Shown: piece by piece, positions 1 to 7,816 of the stretch
How positions within the stretch are numbered: position 1 is the stretch's first letter
Layout: each line of letters begins with the position of its first letter
Source: Novosphingobium sp. KCTC 2891
Lineage (GTDB): Bacteria; Pseudomonadota; Alphaproteobacteria; Sphingomonadales; Sphingomonadaceae
Length of the DNA stretch: 64,000 nucleotides
Direction: 5' to 3'
Assembly (NCBI RefSeq): GCF_025938155.1
Contig: NZ_JAPCZG010000003.1
Coordinates: forward strand, 372,001 to 436,000
Translations under genes and position numbers: made by a program
The notes under the pieces: generated by a model
Database searches by the model: none
What the model was told of the DNA's origin: nothing
The model's input: the letters and a program-made list of their open reading frames with translations, nothing else

Positions 1-173
1 AGGACCACGCGGTTACCATCCTGTCGTTCCAGTTCGCCGATCCTTCGCTCGAGCGCGCGTACCTGTGCGAGATGTTCCGTTTCCGCGACGGCAAGGTCTG
101 CGAGATCAAGCCGTTCTATTATGATCCGGCGCCGATCATCGCAGCGTGTGCGGCAAAGCAGCAGGCCGCCTGA
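1..173 (+). CDS. C-terminal fragment, NTF2/SnoaL-like protein
   Basis: An open frame enters from the left edge (codons in phase with base 3) and stops with TGA at 171-173, leaving about 56 residues. The piece reads as two beta strands, the second containing 'MFRFRDGKVCEIKPFYYD'. This fits the last strands of a SnoaL/NTF2 alpha+beta barrel, a fold used by small cyclases, isomerases and binding proteins. The assignment is from fold-like pattern only; substrate unknown. The short Ala/Gln tail is unremarkable. Confidence 0.55.
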   Translation, partial: DHAVTILSFQFADPSLERAYLCEMFRFRDGKVCEIKPFYYDPAPIIAACAAKQQAA

Positions 174-186
174 CAGGCCTGATTTT

Positions 187-209
187 TGCGGCGTATGGTT
201 TATGCCGCA
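187..209 (+). terminator. Hairpin after the NTF2-like gene
   Basis: Bases 187-195 pair with 201-209 (nine pairs, one G-U) around a five-base loop, 14 bases after the stop codon. There is no T-run behind it, so it could be a weak or Rho-assisted terminator, or an mRNA 3'-end stabiliser. Confidence 0.35.
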
Positions 210-285
210 GTAATTATGCGAGAGCCTGATTTTTTGATGAAATGGCGGAAATCCTGCATTTCGTAACGGTTCGTCGCTTACGATT

Positions 286-2679
286 GTGCAAGGATTTTCC
301 GCTATTTCCCTTCCGGTGAGCAAGCTTACCGATACAGGCGCGCAGTCGCTGCCACGCAAACTTCCGGCCGCGGCGATCCTCGGACTGTCGGACCCGGCAG
401 AGGGTGATTGGGCGCGCCTTCGGGGGATGCAGTATTCCAGCCTCGCCCGCCTGACCGCGGTGCGGATGCTGGCGCACGGCCTGTCTGCACTGCTGGTCGT
501 CCAGGCGCTGAGCAGCGCCATCAACATCCTGATCTTGCTGGCCTGGGTGGCGATTTTGTTCGGCGTGCTGATCTATGGCGCGCGCTTCGACCGCAGTCTG
601 GAAGACGCCGACCGGCGCCGCATGACCCGCCAGGAAATTCACTACCAGACGGTCAGTACGGTCCTGTCCGCGCTTGTCTGGACGGTGCCGATGCTGGCGT
701 TCTCGCCCTTCGGCAGCGAAGAGCAGCGGTTGGTGCTTTGGGCGATCATGGCGATGCTGATGGCGGGCACCGCCGTCGCCTTTGCCGCGGTGCCGCTGGG
801 CACCGTGCTGTTCTGTGCGATTCTGGGGCTGTCGGGTGTCGCCACCTTTGCCTTCTACGGGGCCTATGTCGCTGCGGCCGTTGCCTGCACGTTCGCCATC
901 GTCGTCGCCATCGGCAGCCTCGAGGCCGCGCGCACGTTCATCGGCGGCAAGGTGGCCGAGGCGGGGGTCGCGGAAAAGAGCGAGGTCGTCTCGCTGCTTC
1001 TGCGCGAGTTCGAGGAAGGCGAAGCGGACTGGCTGTGGCAGGTCGATACCGCGCGCCGCGTCCGCTCGGTATCGCCGCGTTTCGCTTTCGCGCTCGGCCA
1101 GGATCCCGAAGACATCGACGGCAAGCCGCTGATACAGCTGATCGCCGGGCCTTCGTGGGAAAGCGGCCACTTCCATTCCTCGCTGCACGATCTGGCCGAA
1201 AAGCTGAAGCGGCGCGAGAGCTTTGCCAACCTGCTGGTGCGTGTCACGCTTCACGGCAACCATCGCTGGTGGGAACTCTCAGCCTCGCCCAAGGTGGACG
1301 ACAACGGCAATTTCACCGGCTTCCGCGGGGTTGGCTCCGATGTGACGGAGCAGCGCGAAAGCTCCGAGAAGATTGCCTACCTTGCGCGCTACGACACGCT
1401 GACCCGGCTGCCCAACCGCATGATGCTGACCGAGGCGCTGGGCGATGCGATGCGCGCGGCGGACCAGTGGCGCACGCGCTGTGCCTTCCTGATGATCGAC
1501 CTCGACCGGTTCAAGGCGGTCAACGATACGCTGGGTCACCTCGTCGGCGATCAGTTGCTGGCGATGGTGTCGGACCGGCTCAAGGCGCTGATGACCGAAA
1601 ACGAACTGTGCGGCCGGCTCGGCGGCGACGAGTTCGCCATCGTCATCCGCGATGCATCGGATTCGGAACGCACCCACGCGGTTGCGCAGGCGGTGATCTA
1701 CACGCTGTCGCAGCCCTACGAGGTCGACCACCACACGCTCTACGTCGGCGCCAGCGTCGGTTCGGCGATCGGTCCGCGCGATGGCGCCACGGTCGAGACG
1801 CTGATGCGCAATGCCGACCTCGCGCTTTACCGCGCCAAGGACGAGGGCGGGGGGCAGCACTGCACCTACGAACCTTCGCTCCACGCCCATGCCGAGGAGC
1901 GGCGCAAGCTGGAATTCTCGCTGCGCCGCGCGCTGGAACGCAACGAGTTCGCGCTGCACTACCAGCCTGTGGTGGATGCCACGAGCGAGCAGGTGCTGAG
2001 CTTCGAGGCGCTGCTGCGCTGGAACAGCGCGGAGCATGGCTTCGTCAGCCCGGCCAAGTTCATCCCGCTGGCCGAGGATACGCGGCTGATCGTGCCGATC
2101 GGCGAATGGGTGCTGCGCACGGCCTGCCTCGAAGCCGTCAACTGGCCCGGCCACGTAAAGGTCGCGGTCAACGTCTCGGGAGAGCAGTTGCTCGATCCCT
2201 ACTTCGCCGAAGTGGTGGTCAGCGCGTTGTCGGCCAGCGGTCTGCCGCCGCACCGGCTTGAAATCGAAGTGACCGAGAGCATTTTCGTGCGCGACGGCAC
2301 GACCGCGCAGATGACGCTGGAGCGGATCATGTCGCTGGGTTGCGGCGTGGCGCTCGACGATTTCGGCACCGGCTATTCTTCGCTCGGCTACCTGCGCAAG
2401 ATGCGGTTCTCGACGATCAAGGTGGACCGCAGCTTCGTGCAGGGCGCCGCGCGCGGCAACGCGGAAAGCCTGGCCATCGTGCGCGCCGTGGTAGCGATGG
2501 CGGACAGCCTGGAAATGTCGACCACGGCTGAGGGCGTGGAGACCGAGGCGGAACTGGAGACGATCCGCCGGCTCGGTTGCAAGAAGATCCAGGGCTACTT
2601 CTTCGGCCGCCCGATGAGTGCGATCGACGCGCGCGGCCTGTTTGGCCAGCTCGCCTACCGCGAGCGCGGCGCGGCGTGA
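286..2679 (+). CDS. Membrane PAS-GGDEF-EAL c-di-GMP protein
   Basis: Predicted to make and/or break the second messenger cyclic di-GMP at the inner membrane. The 797-residue frame starts with GTG at 286; GTG at 316 is the alternative. Order: several hydrophobic segments at about 60-215, a PAS/PAC sensor at about 245-355, GGDEF at about 360-525 with intact GGDEF at 446, and EAL at about 535-790 with intact 'FEALLRW' (Glu at 574) and the loop-6 motif 'DDFGTGYSS'. Both catalytic signatures are present, so it may be bifunctional. The position for the RxxD product-inhibition site before GGDEF reads TENE, so that feedback is probably absent. It stands alone, convergent with purQ. Confidence 0.9.
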   Translation: MQGFSAISLPVSKLTDTGAQSLPRKLPAAAILGLSDPAEGDWARLRGMQYSSLARLTAVRMLAHGLSALLVVQALSSAINILILLAWVAILFGVLIYGARFDRSLEDADRRRMTRQEIHYQTVSTVLSALVWTVPMLAFSPFGSEEQRLVLWAIMAMLMAGTAVAFAAVPLGTVLFCAILGLSGVATFAFYGAYVAAAVACTFAIVVAIGSLEAARTFIGGKVAEAGVAEKSEVVSLLLREFEEGEADWLWQVDTARRVRSVSPRFAFALGQDPEDIDGKPLIQLIAGPSWESGHFHSSLHDLAEKLKRRESFANLLVRVTLHGNHRWWELSASPKVDDNGNFTGFRGVGSDVTEQRESSEKIAYLARYDTLTRLPNRMMLTEALGDAMRAADQWRTRCAFLMIDLDRFKAVNDTLGHLVGDQLLAMVSDRLKALMTENELCGRLGGDEFAIVIRDASDSERTHAVAQAVIYTLSQPYEVDHHTLYVGASVGSAIGPRDGATVETLMRNADLALYRAKDEGGGQHCTYEPSLHAHAEERRKLEFSLRRALERNEFALHYQPVVDATSEQVLSFEALLRWNSAEHGFVSPAKFIPLAEDTRLIVPIGEWVLRTACLEAVNWPGHVKVAVNVSGEQLLDPYFAEVVVSALSASGLPPHRLEIEVTESIFVRDGTTAQMTLERIMSLGCGVALDDFGTGYSSLGYLRKMRFSTIKVDRSFVQGAARGNAESLAIVRAVVAMADSLEMSTTAEGVETEAELETIRRLGCKKIQGYFFGRPMSAIDARGLFGQLAYRERGAA

Positions 2680-2684
2680 TGCTG

Positions 2685-2715
2685 GTGCGCCCCTGACGAT
2701 CGTCAGGGGCGGCAC
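2685..2715. terminator. Palindromic hairpin between convergent genes
   Basis: A perfect inverted repeat: 2689-2697 pairs with 2702-2710 around loop GATC, extended by GTGC/GCAC with one bulge. It lies between the stop codons of the GGDEF-EAL gene and purQ, so it could end transcription from both sides, although neither side has a good T-run. Confidence 0.5.
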
Positions 2716-2723
2716 CGCAATTA

Positions 2724-3404
2724 TCAAGCCAGTACGTTCAGCCCGCGCAGGACGCTTTCGAACAGCTTGCGGCCGTCGCTGCCGCCGTGGGCGGGCTCGA
2801 TCATGCGTTCGGGGTGGGGCATCATGCCCAGCACGTTGCCCTTGTCGTTGAGCACGCCCGCGATGTCGCGCTGCGAACCGTTGACCGGTTCGAGATAGCG
2901 GAACGCCACGCGGCCTTCGCCTTCGAGGCGGTCCAGCGTTACATCATCGGCGAAGTAGTTGCCGTCGTGGTGCGCGACCGGGATGGTGATGGTCTGGCCC
3001 GGCAGGTAGCCCGAGGTGAACAGCGAGTTCGCGTTTTCGACCTTCAGCTTCACGTCGCGGCAGACGAAGCGGATGCCGGCGTTACGCATCAGCGCGCCGG
3101 GCAGGAGGCCGGCTTCGGTCAGCACCTGGAAGCCGTTGCACACGCCGAGCACCGCGACGCCGCGGTTCGCGGCTTCGACCACGGCCTGCATGACCGGCGA
3201 GCGCGCGGCCATCGCGCCCGAGCGCAGGTAATCGCCATAGGAGAAACCGCCGGGCAGGGCGATGAAGTCCAGCCCTTCAGGCAGGCCGGCATCGCCGTGC
3301 CACACGCGGTGGACGGTGCCGCCGCAGATCTCCTCGATCGCCACCGCCATGTCGCGGTCGCAGTTCGAGCCGGGGAAGGTGATGACGGCGGCGTTGAAAG
3401 GCAT
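2724..3404 (-). CDS. purQ: Phosphoribosylformylglycinamidine synthase, glutaminase subunit PurQ
   Basis: PurQ hydrolyses glutamine and passes ammonia to PurL, which converts FGAR to FGAM in de novo purine synthesis. The 226-residue protein starts '[18 protein letters not shown]', typical of PurQ, and carries the class I amidotransferase nucleophile in 'VLGVCNGFQ' near residue 86 and C-terminal His-Glu residues in 'MMPHPERM'. Its ATG overlaps the purS stop (TGATG), so the two are translationally coupled. purL is not in the window. purC, often next to purSQ in this class, is 11.5 kb away at 15103-15888. Confidence 0.96.
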   Translation of the reverse strand: MPFNAAVITFPGSNCDRDMAVAIEEICGGTVHRVWHGDAGLPEGLDFIALPGGFSYGDYLRSGAMAARSPVMQAVVEAANRGVAVLGVCNGFQVLTEAGLLPGALMRNAGIRFVCRDVKLKVENANSLFTSGYLPGQTITIPVAHHDGNYFADDVTLDRLEGEGRVAFRYLEPVNGSQRDIAGVLNDKGNVLGMMPHPERMIEPAHGGSDGRKLFESVLRGLNVLA

Positions 3405-3640
3405 CAGGCGGCGACCTTCTCGATGCGGTAGTTTTCGATCACCATGTTGGCGAGCAGCTTGCGGCACATCTCGTCCAGCGCTTCGTCGGTCACGCTGTCG
3501 GCGACATCGAGTTCGATCAGGCGGCCGGCGCGCACGTCGTTCACGCCGGAAAAGCCCAGACCTTCGAGCGCGTGGTGGATGGCGCGGCCCTGCGGATCGA
3601 GAACCCCGTTCTTGAGGCTGACGTGGACGCGGACTTTCAT
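3404..3640 (-). CDS. purS: Phosphoribosylformylglycinamidine synthase subunit PurS
   Basis: The small bridging subunit of the three-protein FGAM synthase (PurL-PurQ-PurS). 78 residues starting '[18 protein letters not shown]', the usual PurS opening; the expected length is about 80. I chose the ATG at 3640 over upstream in-frame codons because the conserved family start falls there. It heads the purS-purQ pair, and its stop codon shares a base with the purQ start. A TGACA-N4-TGTCA palindrome lies about 75-90 bases upstream. Confidence 0.95.
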   Translation of the reverse strand: MKVRVHVSLKNGVLDPQGRAIHHALEGLGFSGVNDVRAGRLIELDVADSVTDEALDEMCRKLLANMVIENYRIEKVAA

Positions 3641-3714
3641 GGAACCTGGGCCTTTCGGGCAAGGGAATGAGACTCGCGGCCGCCTATGCCCCCATGCGCC
3701 GCGAAGGGCAAGGT

Positions 3715-3728
3715 TGACAGGGTTGTCA
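3715..3728. promoter_or_regulatory. TGACA-N4-TGTCA palindrome upstream of purS
   Basis: A perfect inverted repeat TGACA-GGGT-TGTCA in the purS upstream region. It could be an operator for a dimeric regulator. It does not match the enterobacterial PurR box, so any link to purine control is a guess from position alone. Confidence 0.3.
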
Positions 3729-3849
3729 CTGTCCCGATGGAAGGGCGTCCGACCCCTCCGCACCGGGCAAAAGGGCCACAAAACCACGGCGAACGGCGCG
3801 GCATTGCGCTATTCTGGCAAAGGCGCGCTTGCAGGACATCGCCGCCGCG

Positions 3850-4044
3850 CTAGCGCCGCCGCAGGTTGGCCGCCGCCCCGACGACCAGGCCGACAAGGAA
3901 TCCGCCCGGCCCGGTGACGAGGATTCCCAGCAGCGGCCCCTGGTTGGCCTCGGGCGTCAGGATGATCGGCCCGACGAAACCGCCGACGAACCCGATCAAG
4001 CCCAACAGGCAGCCTGCTCGCAGAGCCGCGCCTATAACCCCCAT
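3850..4044 (-). CDS. Small two-helix membrane protein, unknown
   Basis: 64 residues with two glycine-rich hydrophobic segments ('AGCLLGLIGFVGGFVGPIIL' and 'GILVTGPGGFLVGLVVGAAA') and a basic end, NLRRR. The start at 4044 is set by a strong ribosome site (AAGGGGGAAA) on the minus strand; an in-frame ATG at 4077 has none. No function can be assigned. It is divergent from the tetR gene and shares a 121-bp intergenic region holding the TGACGC-CT-GCGTCA palindrome, so the same regulator could act on it. Confidence 0.65.
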   Translation of the reverse strand: MGVIGAALRAGCLLGLIGFVGGFVGPIILTPEANQGPLLGILVTGPGGFLVGLVVGAAANLRRR

Positions 4045-4128
4045 GCCGGTTTCCCCCTTTTGAAGCCGCCCCAGCATAGGCGGTGGCCGGCAAAACGCCA
4101 GCGCGGCGCCCGCCGCGGTACGAAACCG

Positions 4129-4151
4129 TATATTAAATGACGCCTGCGTCA
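4129..4151 (+). promoter_or_regulatory. Probable -10 box and TetR operator
   Basis: A TATATT hexamer at 4129-4134 is followed directly by the perfect palindrome TGACGC-CT-GCGTCA at 4138-4151. The start codon of the TetR-family gene is 14 bases further on. A palindrome across the expected transcription start is the usual layout of an autorepressing TetR-family operator. I see no clear -35 box and no Shine-Dalgarno sequence before the ATG. Confidence 0.6.
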
Positions 4152-4165
4152 GTTATCGTGCATTC

Positions 4166-4786
4166 ATGCCGCGAGTCACTCCATCCGATCGCCGCGAGCG
4201 CATTCTGGACGCCGCGCGCGAGGCTTTTGCCGAAAGGGGCTTTGCGGGCACCCGGCTGGAGGATGTGGCCCGGCGCGTGGGGATCAGCCGTTCCGCGCTA
4301 TACTTGATGTTCGACAGCAAGGAGGCGGTGTTTCGCGCGCTGGTCCACGCGCTGGTGGGTGAGGTGCTGCCGGTGGGCCTGCCGGAAAACCTGGGCAACG
4401 TGCCCGCCCCCTATGCGCTGCGCGGGTTCCTGCGCGCCGCCTTCATCCGGCTGACGCGGCCCGATCTTGCCTTCCTGCCACGCCTGATCGTGGGCGAGGG
4501 GCAGCAATTTCCCGATCTGGTCCGCACCTATCACGACGAGGGGATCACCCGCGTGCTGGGCGTGATCGAGCGGATCATCCGCCACGGCGCGGCGCGGGGC
4601 GAGTTCCATTGCCCCGATCCCGAACTGGCGGCACGCACCGTCGCCGGCGGGGTGATCATGACCGCGCTGTGGAAGAACGTGTTCGAGCCGGCCGGCGCGC
4701 CCGAAATCGACGTGGACCGGATGGCGGCGACGCACGCCGACCTGATCCTGGACGGCCTGTGCGTGCGAGAAGGAGCAAGGCCATGA
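4166..4786 (+). CDS. TetR/AcrR-family transcriptional regulator
   Basis: 206 residues. The N-terminal helix-turn-helix is clear: 'RRERILDAAREAFAERGF', then 'VARRVGISRSALYLMFDSKE' at about residues 10-60. The C-terminal part is a helical ligand/dimer domain of the AefR-like type. It probably represses its own operon through the palindrome at 4138-4151 and is released by a substrate of the exporter behind it. Its stop overlaps the start of the membrane fusion gene (ATGA), so regulator and pump are made from one message. The inducer is unknown. The lack of a ribosome site upstream hints at a leaderless or weakly translated start. Confidence 0.93.
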   Translation: MPRVTPSDRRERILDAAREAFAERGFAGTRLEDVARRVGISRSALYLMFDSKEAVFRALVHALVGEVLPVGLPENLGNVPAPYALRGFLRAAFIRLTRPDLAFLPRLIVGEGQQFPDLVRTYHDEGITRVLGVIERIIRHGAARGEFHCPDPELAARTVAGGVIMTALWKNVFEPAGAPEIDVDRMAATHADLILDGLCVREGARP

Positions 4787-5754
4787 ACGTGCCGCGCCGC
4801 CCGGTGATCGCGCTCGCCATGCTGGCGGCGGTGGCGGGGGCCGCCTTTGTGCTCGCACCGCGCGACGAGCCGGAGCGCTGGCTCGGCTATGTCGAGGGTG
4901 AAGCGCTCTATGTGGCGGCGCCGGTATCGGGCACGCTCGCGCGCCGACCGGTCGAGCGCGGAGCCACCGTGCGCGCGGGGCAGGAACTGTTCGCGCTCGA
5001 TCCGCGCACGACCGATGCGCAGACCGCGCAGGCGCAGGCCGAACTTGCCAGTGCGCGCGCGCAATTTTCCGACCTTGGAGATGCCCGCCAGCGCGCGCCC
5101 GAACTGGACGTGTCGCGCGCGGCGCAGCAGGCGGCGCGGGCCCAGCTGGCGCGGGCGCAGGCCGATTATGACCGCTTCGCCGCGCTGGCGGCGAAGGGCT
5201 TTGCCAGCCGCACCCAGCTCGACGCGGCGCGGCAGGCGCGCGACGTGGCTGCGGCGAGCGTGCGGCAGGCGCAGGCGCAGGAAGCGAGCGGCGAGCTGAC
5301 CGTGGGCCGGCGCGAGCAGCAGGCGGCGGCAGCAGCCGGGGTGGCGGGCGCGCAGGCGGCGCTGAGTGCGCAAGTGCGTCGCGGCGAGGAGATCGCACCG
5401 GTGGCGGCAGTGGCCGGTACGATCGAGCAGACTTTCTTCAATCCCGGCGAATGGGTGCCCGCGAACCAGCCGGTGCTGGCGCTGTTGCCGGCGGACCGGC
5501 GCAAGCTGCGCTTCTTCGTGCCGCAGGACAGCATCGCGGCGCTGAAGCCGGGCATGGCCGTGCGTTTCACCTGCGATGGCTGCGGCGCGGCGCGCACCGC
5601 GACGATCCGCTACATCGCGCCGCGCGCCGAGTTCACGCCGCCGGTGATCTACAGCGAGCGGGCGCGGGCCAAGCTGGTGTTCCTGGTCGAGGCCGCGCTG
5701 CCGGTGGACCAGCCGCTGCCGCCGGGACTGCCGGTGGCGATCGAGCCGCGATGA
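4783..5754 (+). CDS. HlyD/EmrA-type periplasmic adaptor
   Basis: 323 residues, starting at the ATG overlapping the tetR stop with AAGGAG upstream. One N-terminal anchor helix (about 8-27), a lipoyl-like barrel half ('VSGTLARRPVERGATVRAGQEL'), a long coiled-coil hairpin rich in Ala, Gln and Arg (about 80-190), then the second lipoyl half and beta-barrel. It should link the inner-membrane ABC pump to an outer-membrane channel, like YbhG. A CDGC pair occurs in the barrel region ('FTCDGCGAART'), unusual for the family. No outer-membrane factor is encoded nearby. Confidence 0.9.
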   Translation: MNVPRRPVIALAMLAAVAGAAFVLAPRDEPERWLGYVEGEALYVAAPVSGTLARRPVERGATVRAGQELFALDPRTTDAQTAQAQAELASARAQFSDLGDARQRAPELDVSRAAQQAARAQLARAQADYDRFAALAAKGFASRTQLDAARQARDVAAASVRQAQAQEASGELTVGRREQQAAAAAGVAGAQAALSAQVRRGEEIAPVAAVAGTIEQTFFNPGEWVPANQPVLALLPADRRKLRFFVPQDSIAALKPGMAVRFTCDGCGAARTATIRYIAPRAEFTPPVIYSERARAKLVFLVEAALPVDQPLPPGLPVAIEPR

Positions 5755-6695
5755 GCGAAGCGCCGCCTGTCGATCTTCCGGTCATCGATGTGCGCGGGCT
5801 GACCAAGCGGTTCGGCGGGCGCACCGTGGTCGACAATGTGGATCTTGCCGTCATGCGCGGCCGGATCTGCGGGTTTCTCGGCCCGAACGGTTCGGGCAAG
5901 ACGACCACGCTGCGGATGATCTGCGGGCTGCTGATCCCCGATGCGGGCGAGGGGCGCGTGCTGGGCTGCGACATTCGCCGCGAACGCGCCGCGATCAAGG
6001 CGCGCGTGGGCTACATGACGCAGAAGTTCGGGCTTTTTGGCGATCTGACCATCGCTGAAAACCTGGAGTTCTTCGCGCGCGTGCACGGGTTGGACCGGCG
6101 CGCCGAACGCGTGGCCGAGGCGCTGGAACGGCTGGGGCTGGCAACCCGCAGCGACCAGCTGGCGGGCAAGCTTTCGGGCGGGTGGAAGCAGCGCCTCGCC
6201 CTGGCGGCCTGCGTGCTGCACGAACCCGAAATCCTGCTGCTCGACGAGCCGACCGCGGGCGTCGATCCGCAGGCGCGGCGCGAGTTCTGGGACCACATCC
6301 ACGATCTGGCGGCCGGCGGGATGACGGTGCTGGTTTCCACGCATTACATGGACGAGGCCGAGCGCTGCCACGAGATCGCCTATATCGCCTATGGCCGGAT
6401 GCTGGCGCGCGGCACCATCGACGAGGTGATCGCAGCATCGCACCTGCACGCCTTGCAGGGCGAAGGTGCGGGCGCCGACCGGCTGGCGGCCGAGATCGAG
6501 AAGCGCCCCGGTGTGGCGATGGCGGCCCCCTTCGGCGCGGCGATCCATGTGTGCGGGCCGGACATGGCGGCGCTGCAGGCGGCGGTCGCGCCGTGGGCGG
6601 ACCGTATCGCGTGGCGTGAGGCGCGGCCGAGCCTTGAAGACGTGTTCATCCACCTGATGCGCGGGGCCGAGGACCATTCGGTGGTGGCGGCATGA
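5751..6695 (+). CDS. ABC transporter ATP-binding protein (ABC-2 exporter)
   Basis: 314 residues with all ABC ATPase signatures: Walker A 'GPNGSGKTT' at 44-52, signature 'LSGGWKQRLALA' near 141, Walker B with 'LLLDEPTAGVDP' near 161-172, and a switch His in 'VSTHYMDE'. It powers the permease encoded next, as in YbhF- or CcmA/DrrA-type drug and lipid exporters. It contains one nucleotide-binding domain, whereas YbhF has two. Start and stop codons overlap both neighbours by four bases (ATGA), giving tight stoichiometric coupling. Confidence 0.93.
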   Translation: MSEAPPVDLPVIDVRGLTKRFGGRTVVDNVDLAVMRGRICGFLGPNGSGKTTTLRMICGLLIPDAGEGRVLGCDIRRERAAIKARVGYMTQKFGLFGDLTIAENLEFFARVHGLDRRAERVAEALERLGLATRSDQLAGKLSGGWKQRLALAACVLHEPEILLLDEPTAGVDPQARREFWDHIHDLAAGGMTVLVSTHYMDEAERCHEIAYIAYGRMLARGTIDEVIAASHLHALQGEGAGADRLAAEIEKRPGVAMAAPFGAAIHVCGPDMAALQAAVAPWADRIAWREARPSLEDVFIHLMRGAEDHSVVAA

Positions 6696-7816
6696 TGTGG
6701 CAGCGGATCTTGGCGATGATCTTCAAGGAGATCCGCCAGATGACGCGCGATCCCGGCACCGTGGGCATGATGCTGGCGATGCCGCTGGTGCAGCTGATGA
6801 TCTTCGGCTTTGCCATCAACAACGATCCGCGCCGCCTGCCCATGGCGATCGAGGTCAACGATACCTCTGTCTTCGCGCGCTCGATCGACGCCGCCTTGCG
6901 CAACACCACCTATTTTCGGGTGACGCGGATCGTCGGCGCACCGGGCGAGGGCGAGCGGCTGCTCAAGCGGGGTGACGTGCAGTTCGTGGTGACGATCCCG
7001 GTGGACTTCGGCCGCGATCTGGTGCGGGGCGAGCGGCCGCAACTGCTGGTGACGGCGGACGCGACCGATCCCGCCGCCACCGGCAATGCCCTGTCCGCCA
7101 TCGACCAGGCGGTGGCGGGCGCGCTCTCGCATGACCTGATCGGGCCGCTGGCGGCGCGCGCGCAAGGGCCTTCGCCGGTCGATCTGGTGATCCACCGCAG
7201 CTACAACCCGGAAGGGATCACCAGCCACAACACGGTGCCGGGGCTGCTCGCGGTGGTGCTGTCGATGACGATGGTGATGCTCACCGCGCTGTCCGTCACG
7301 CGCGAGGTGGAGCAGGGCACGATGGAGAACCTGCTGGCCACTCCACTGCGCCCGTTCGAGGTGATGGTGGGCAAGATCGTGCCCTACCTGTTTATCGGCG
7401 TGGTGCAGATGGCGGTGATCCTGCTCGCCGCGCATTTCGTGTTCCATGTGCCGTTCGCCGGCTCGATCGGGCTGACGCTGGCATCGACGCTGCTGTTCAT
7501 GGTGACCAGCCTCGCGCTCGGCTTCACGCTTTCCACCATCGCGGGCAGCCAGTTGCAGGCCATGCAGATGAGCTTCTTCTACATGCTGCCTTCGATCCTG
7601 CTGTCGGGCTTCGCGTTTCCCTATCGCGGGATGCCGCGGTGGGCGCAGTGGGGCGCGGAAGTTCTGCCGACCACGCATTTCATCCGGCTGGTGCGCGGGA
7701 TCATGCTGAAGGGCTGGACGCTGGGCGACGCGCTGCCGCACCTTGCCGTGCTCGTCCTGATGCTGGTGGTGCTGGGGACGGTGGCGGTGCGGCGCTATCA
7801 GGATACGGTTGCCTAG
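6692..7816 (+). CDS. ABC-2 type transporter permease
   Basis: 374 residues: one helix at about 24-45, a large extracytoplasmic region, then a five-helix ABC-2 core from about 170 to the end, with the family pattern 'REVEQGTMENLLATPLRPFEVMVGK'. This is the YbhS/YbhR architecture. Those systems use two permeases; here only one is encoded, so it presumably forms a homodimer. Last gene of the tetR-led operon. Its TAG stop overlaps the TAG stop of the convergent M16 gene within a shared CTAG, leaving no room for a terminator. Confidence 0.92.
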   Translation: MMWQRILAMIFKEIRQMTRDPGTVGMMLAMPLVQLMIFGFAINNDPRRLPMAIEVNDTSVFARSIDAALRNTTYFRVTRIVGAPGEGERLLKRGDVQFVVTIPVDFGRDLVRGERPQLLVTADATDPAATGNALSAIDQAVAGALSHDLIGPLAARAQGPSPVDLVIHRSYNPEGITSHNTVPGLLAVVLSMTMVMLTALSVTREVEQGTMENLLATPLRPFEVMVGKIVPYLFIGVVQMAVILLAAHFVFHVPFAGSIGLTLASTLLFMVTSLALGFTLSTIAGSQLQAMQMSFFYMLPSILLSGFAFPYRGMPRWAQWGAEVLPTTHFIRLVRGIMLKGWTLGDALPHLAVLVLMLVVLGTVAVRRYQDTVA

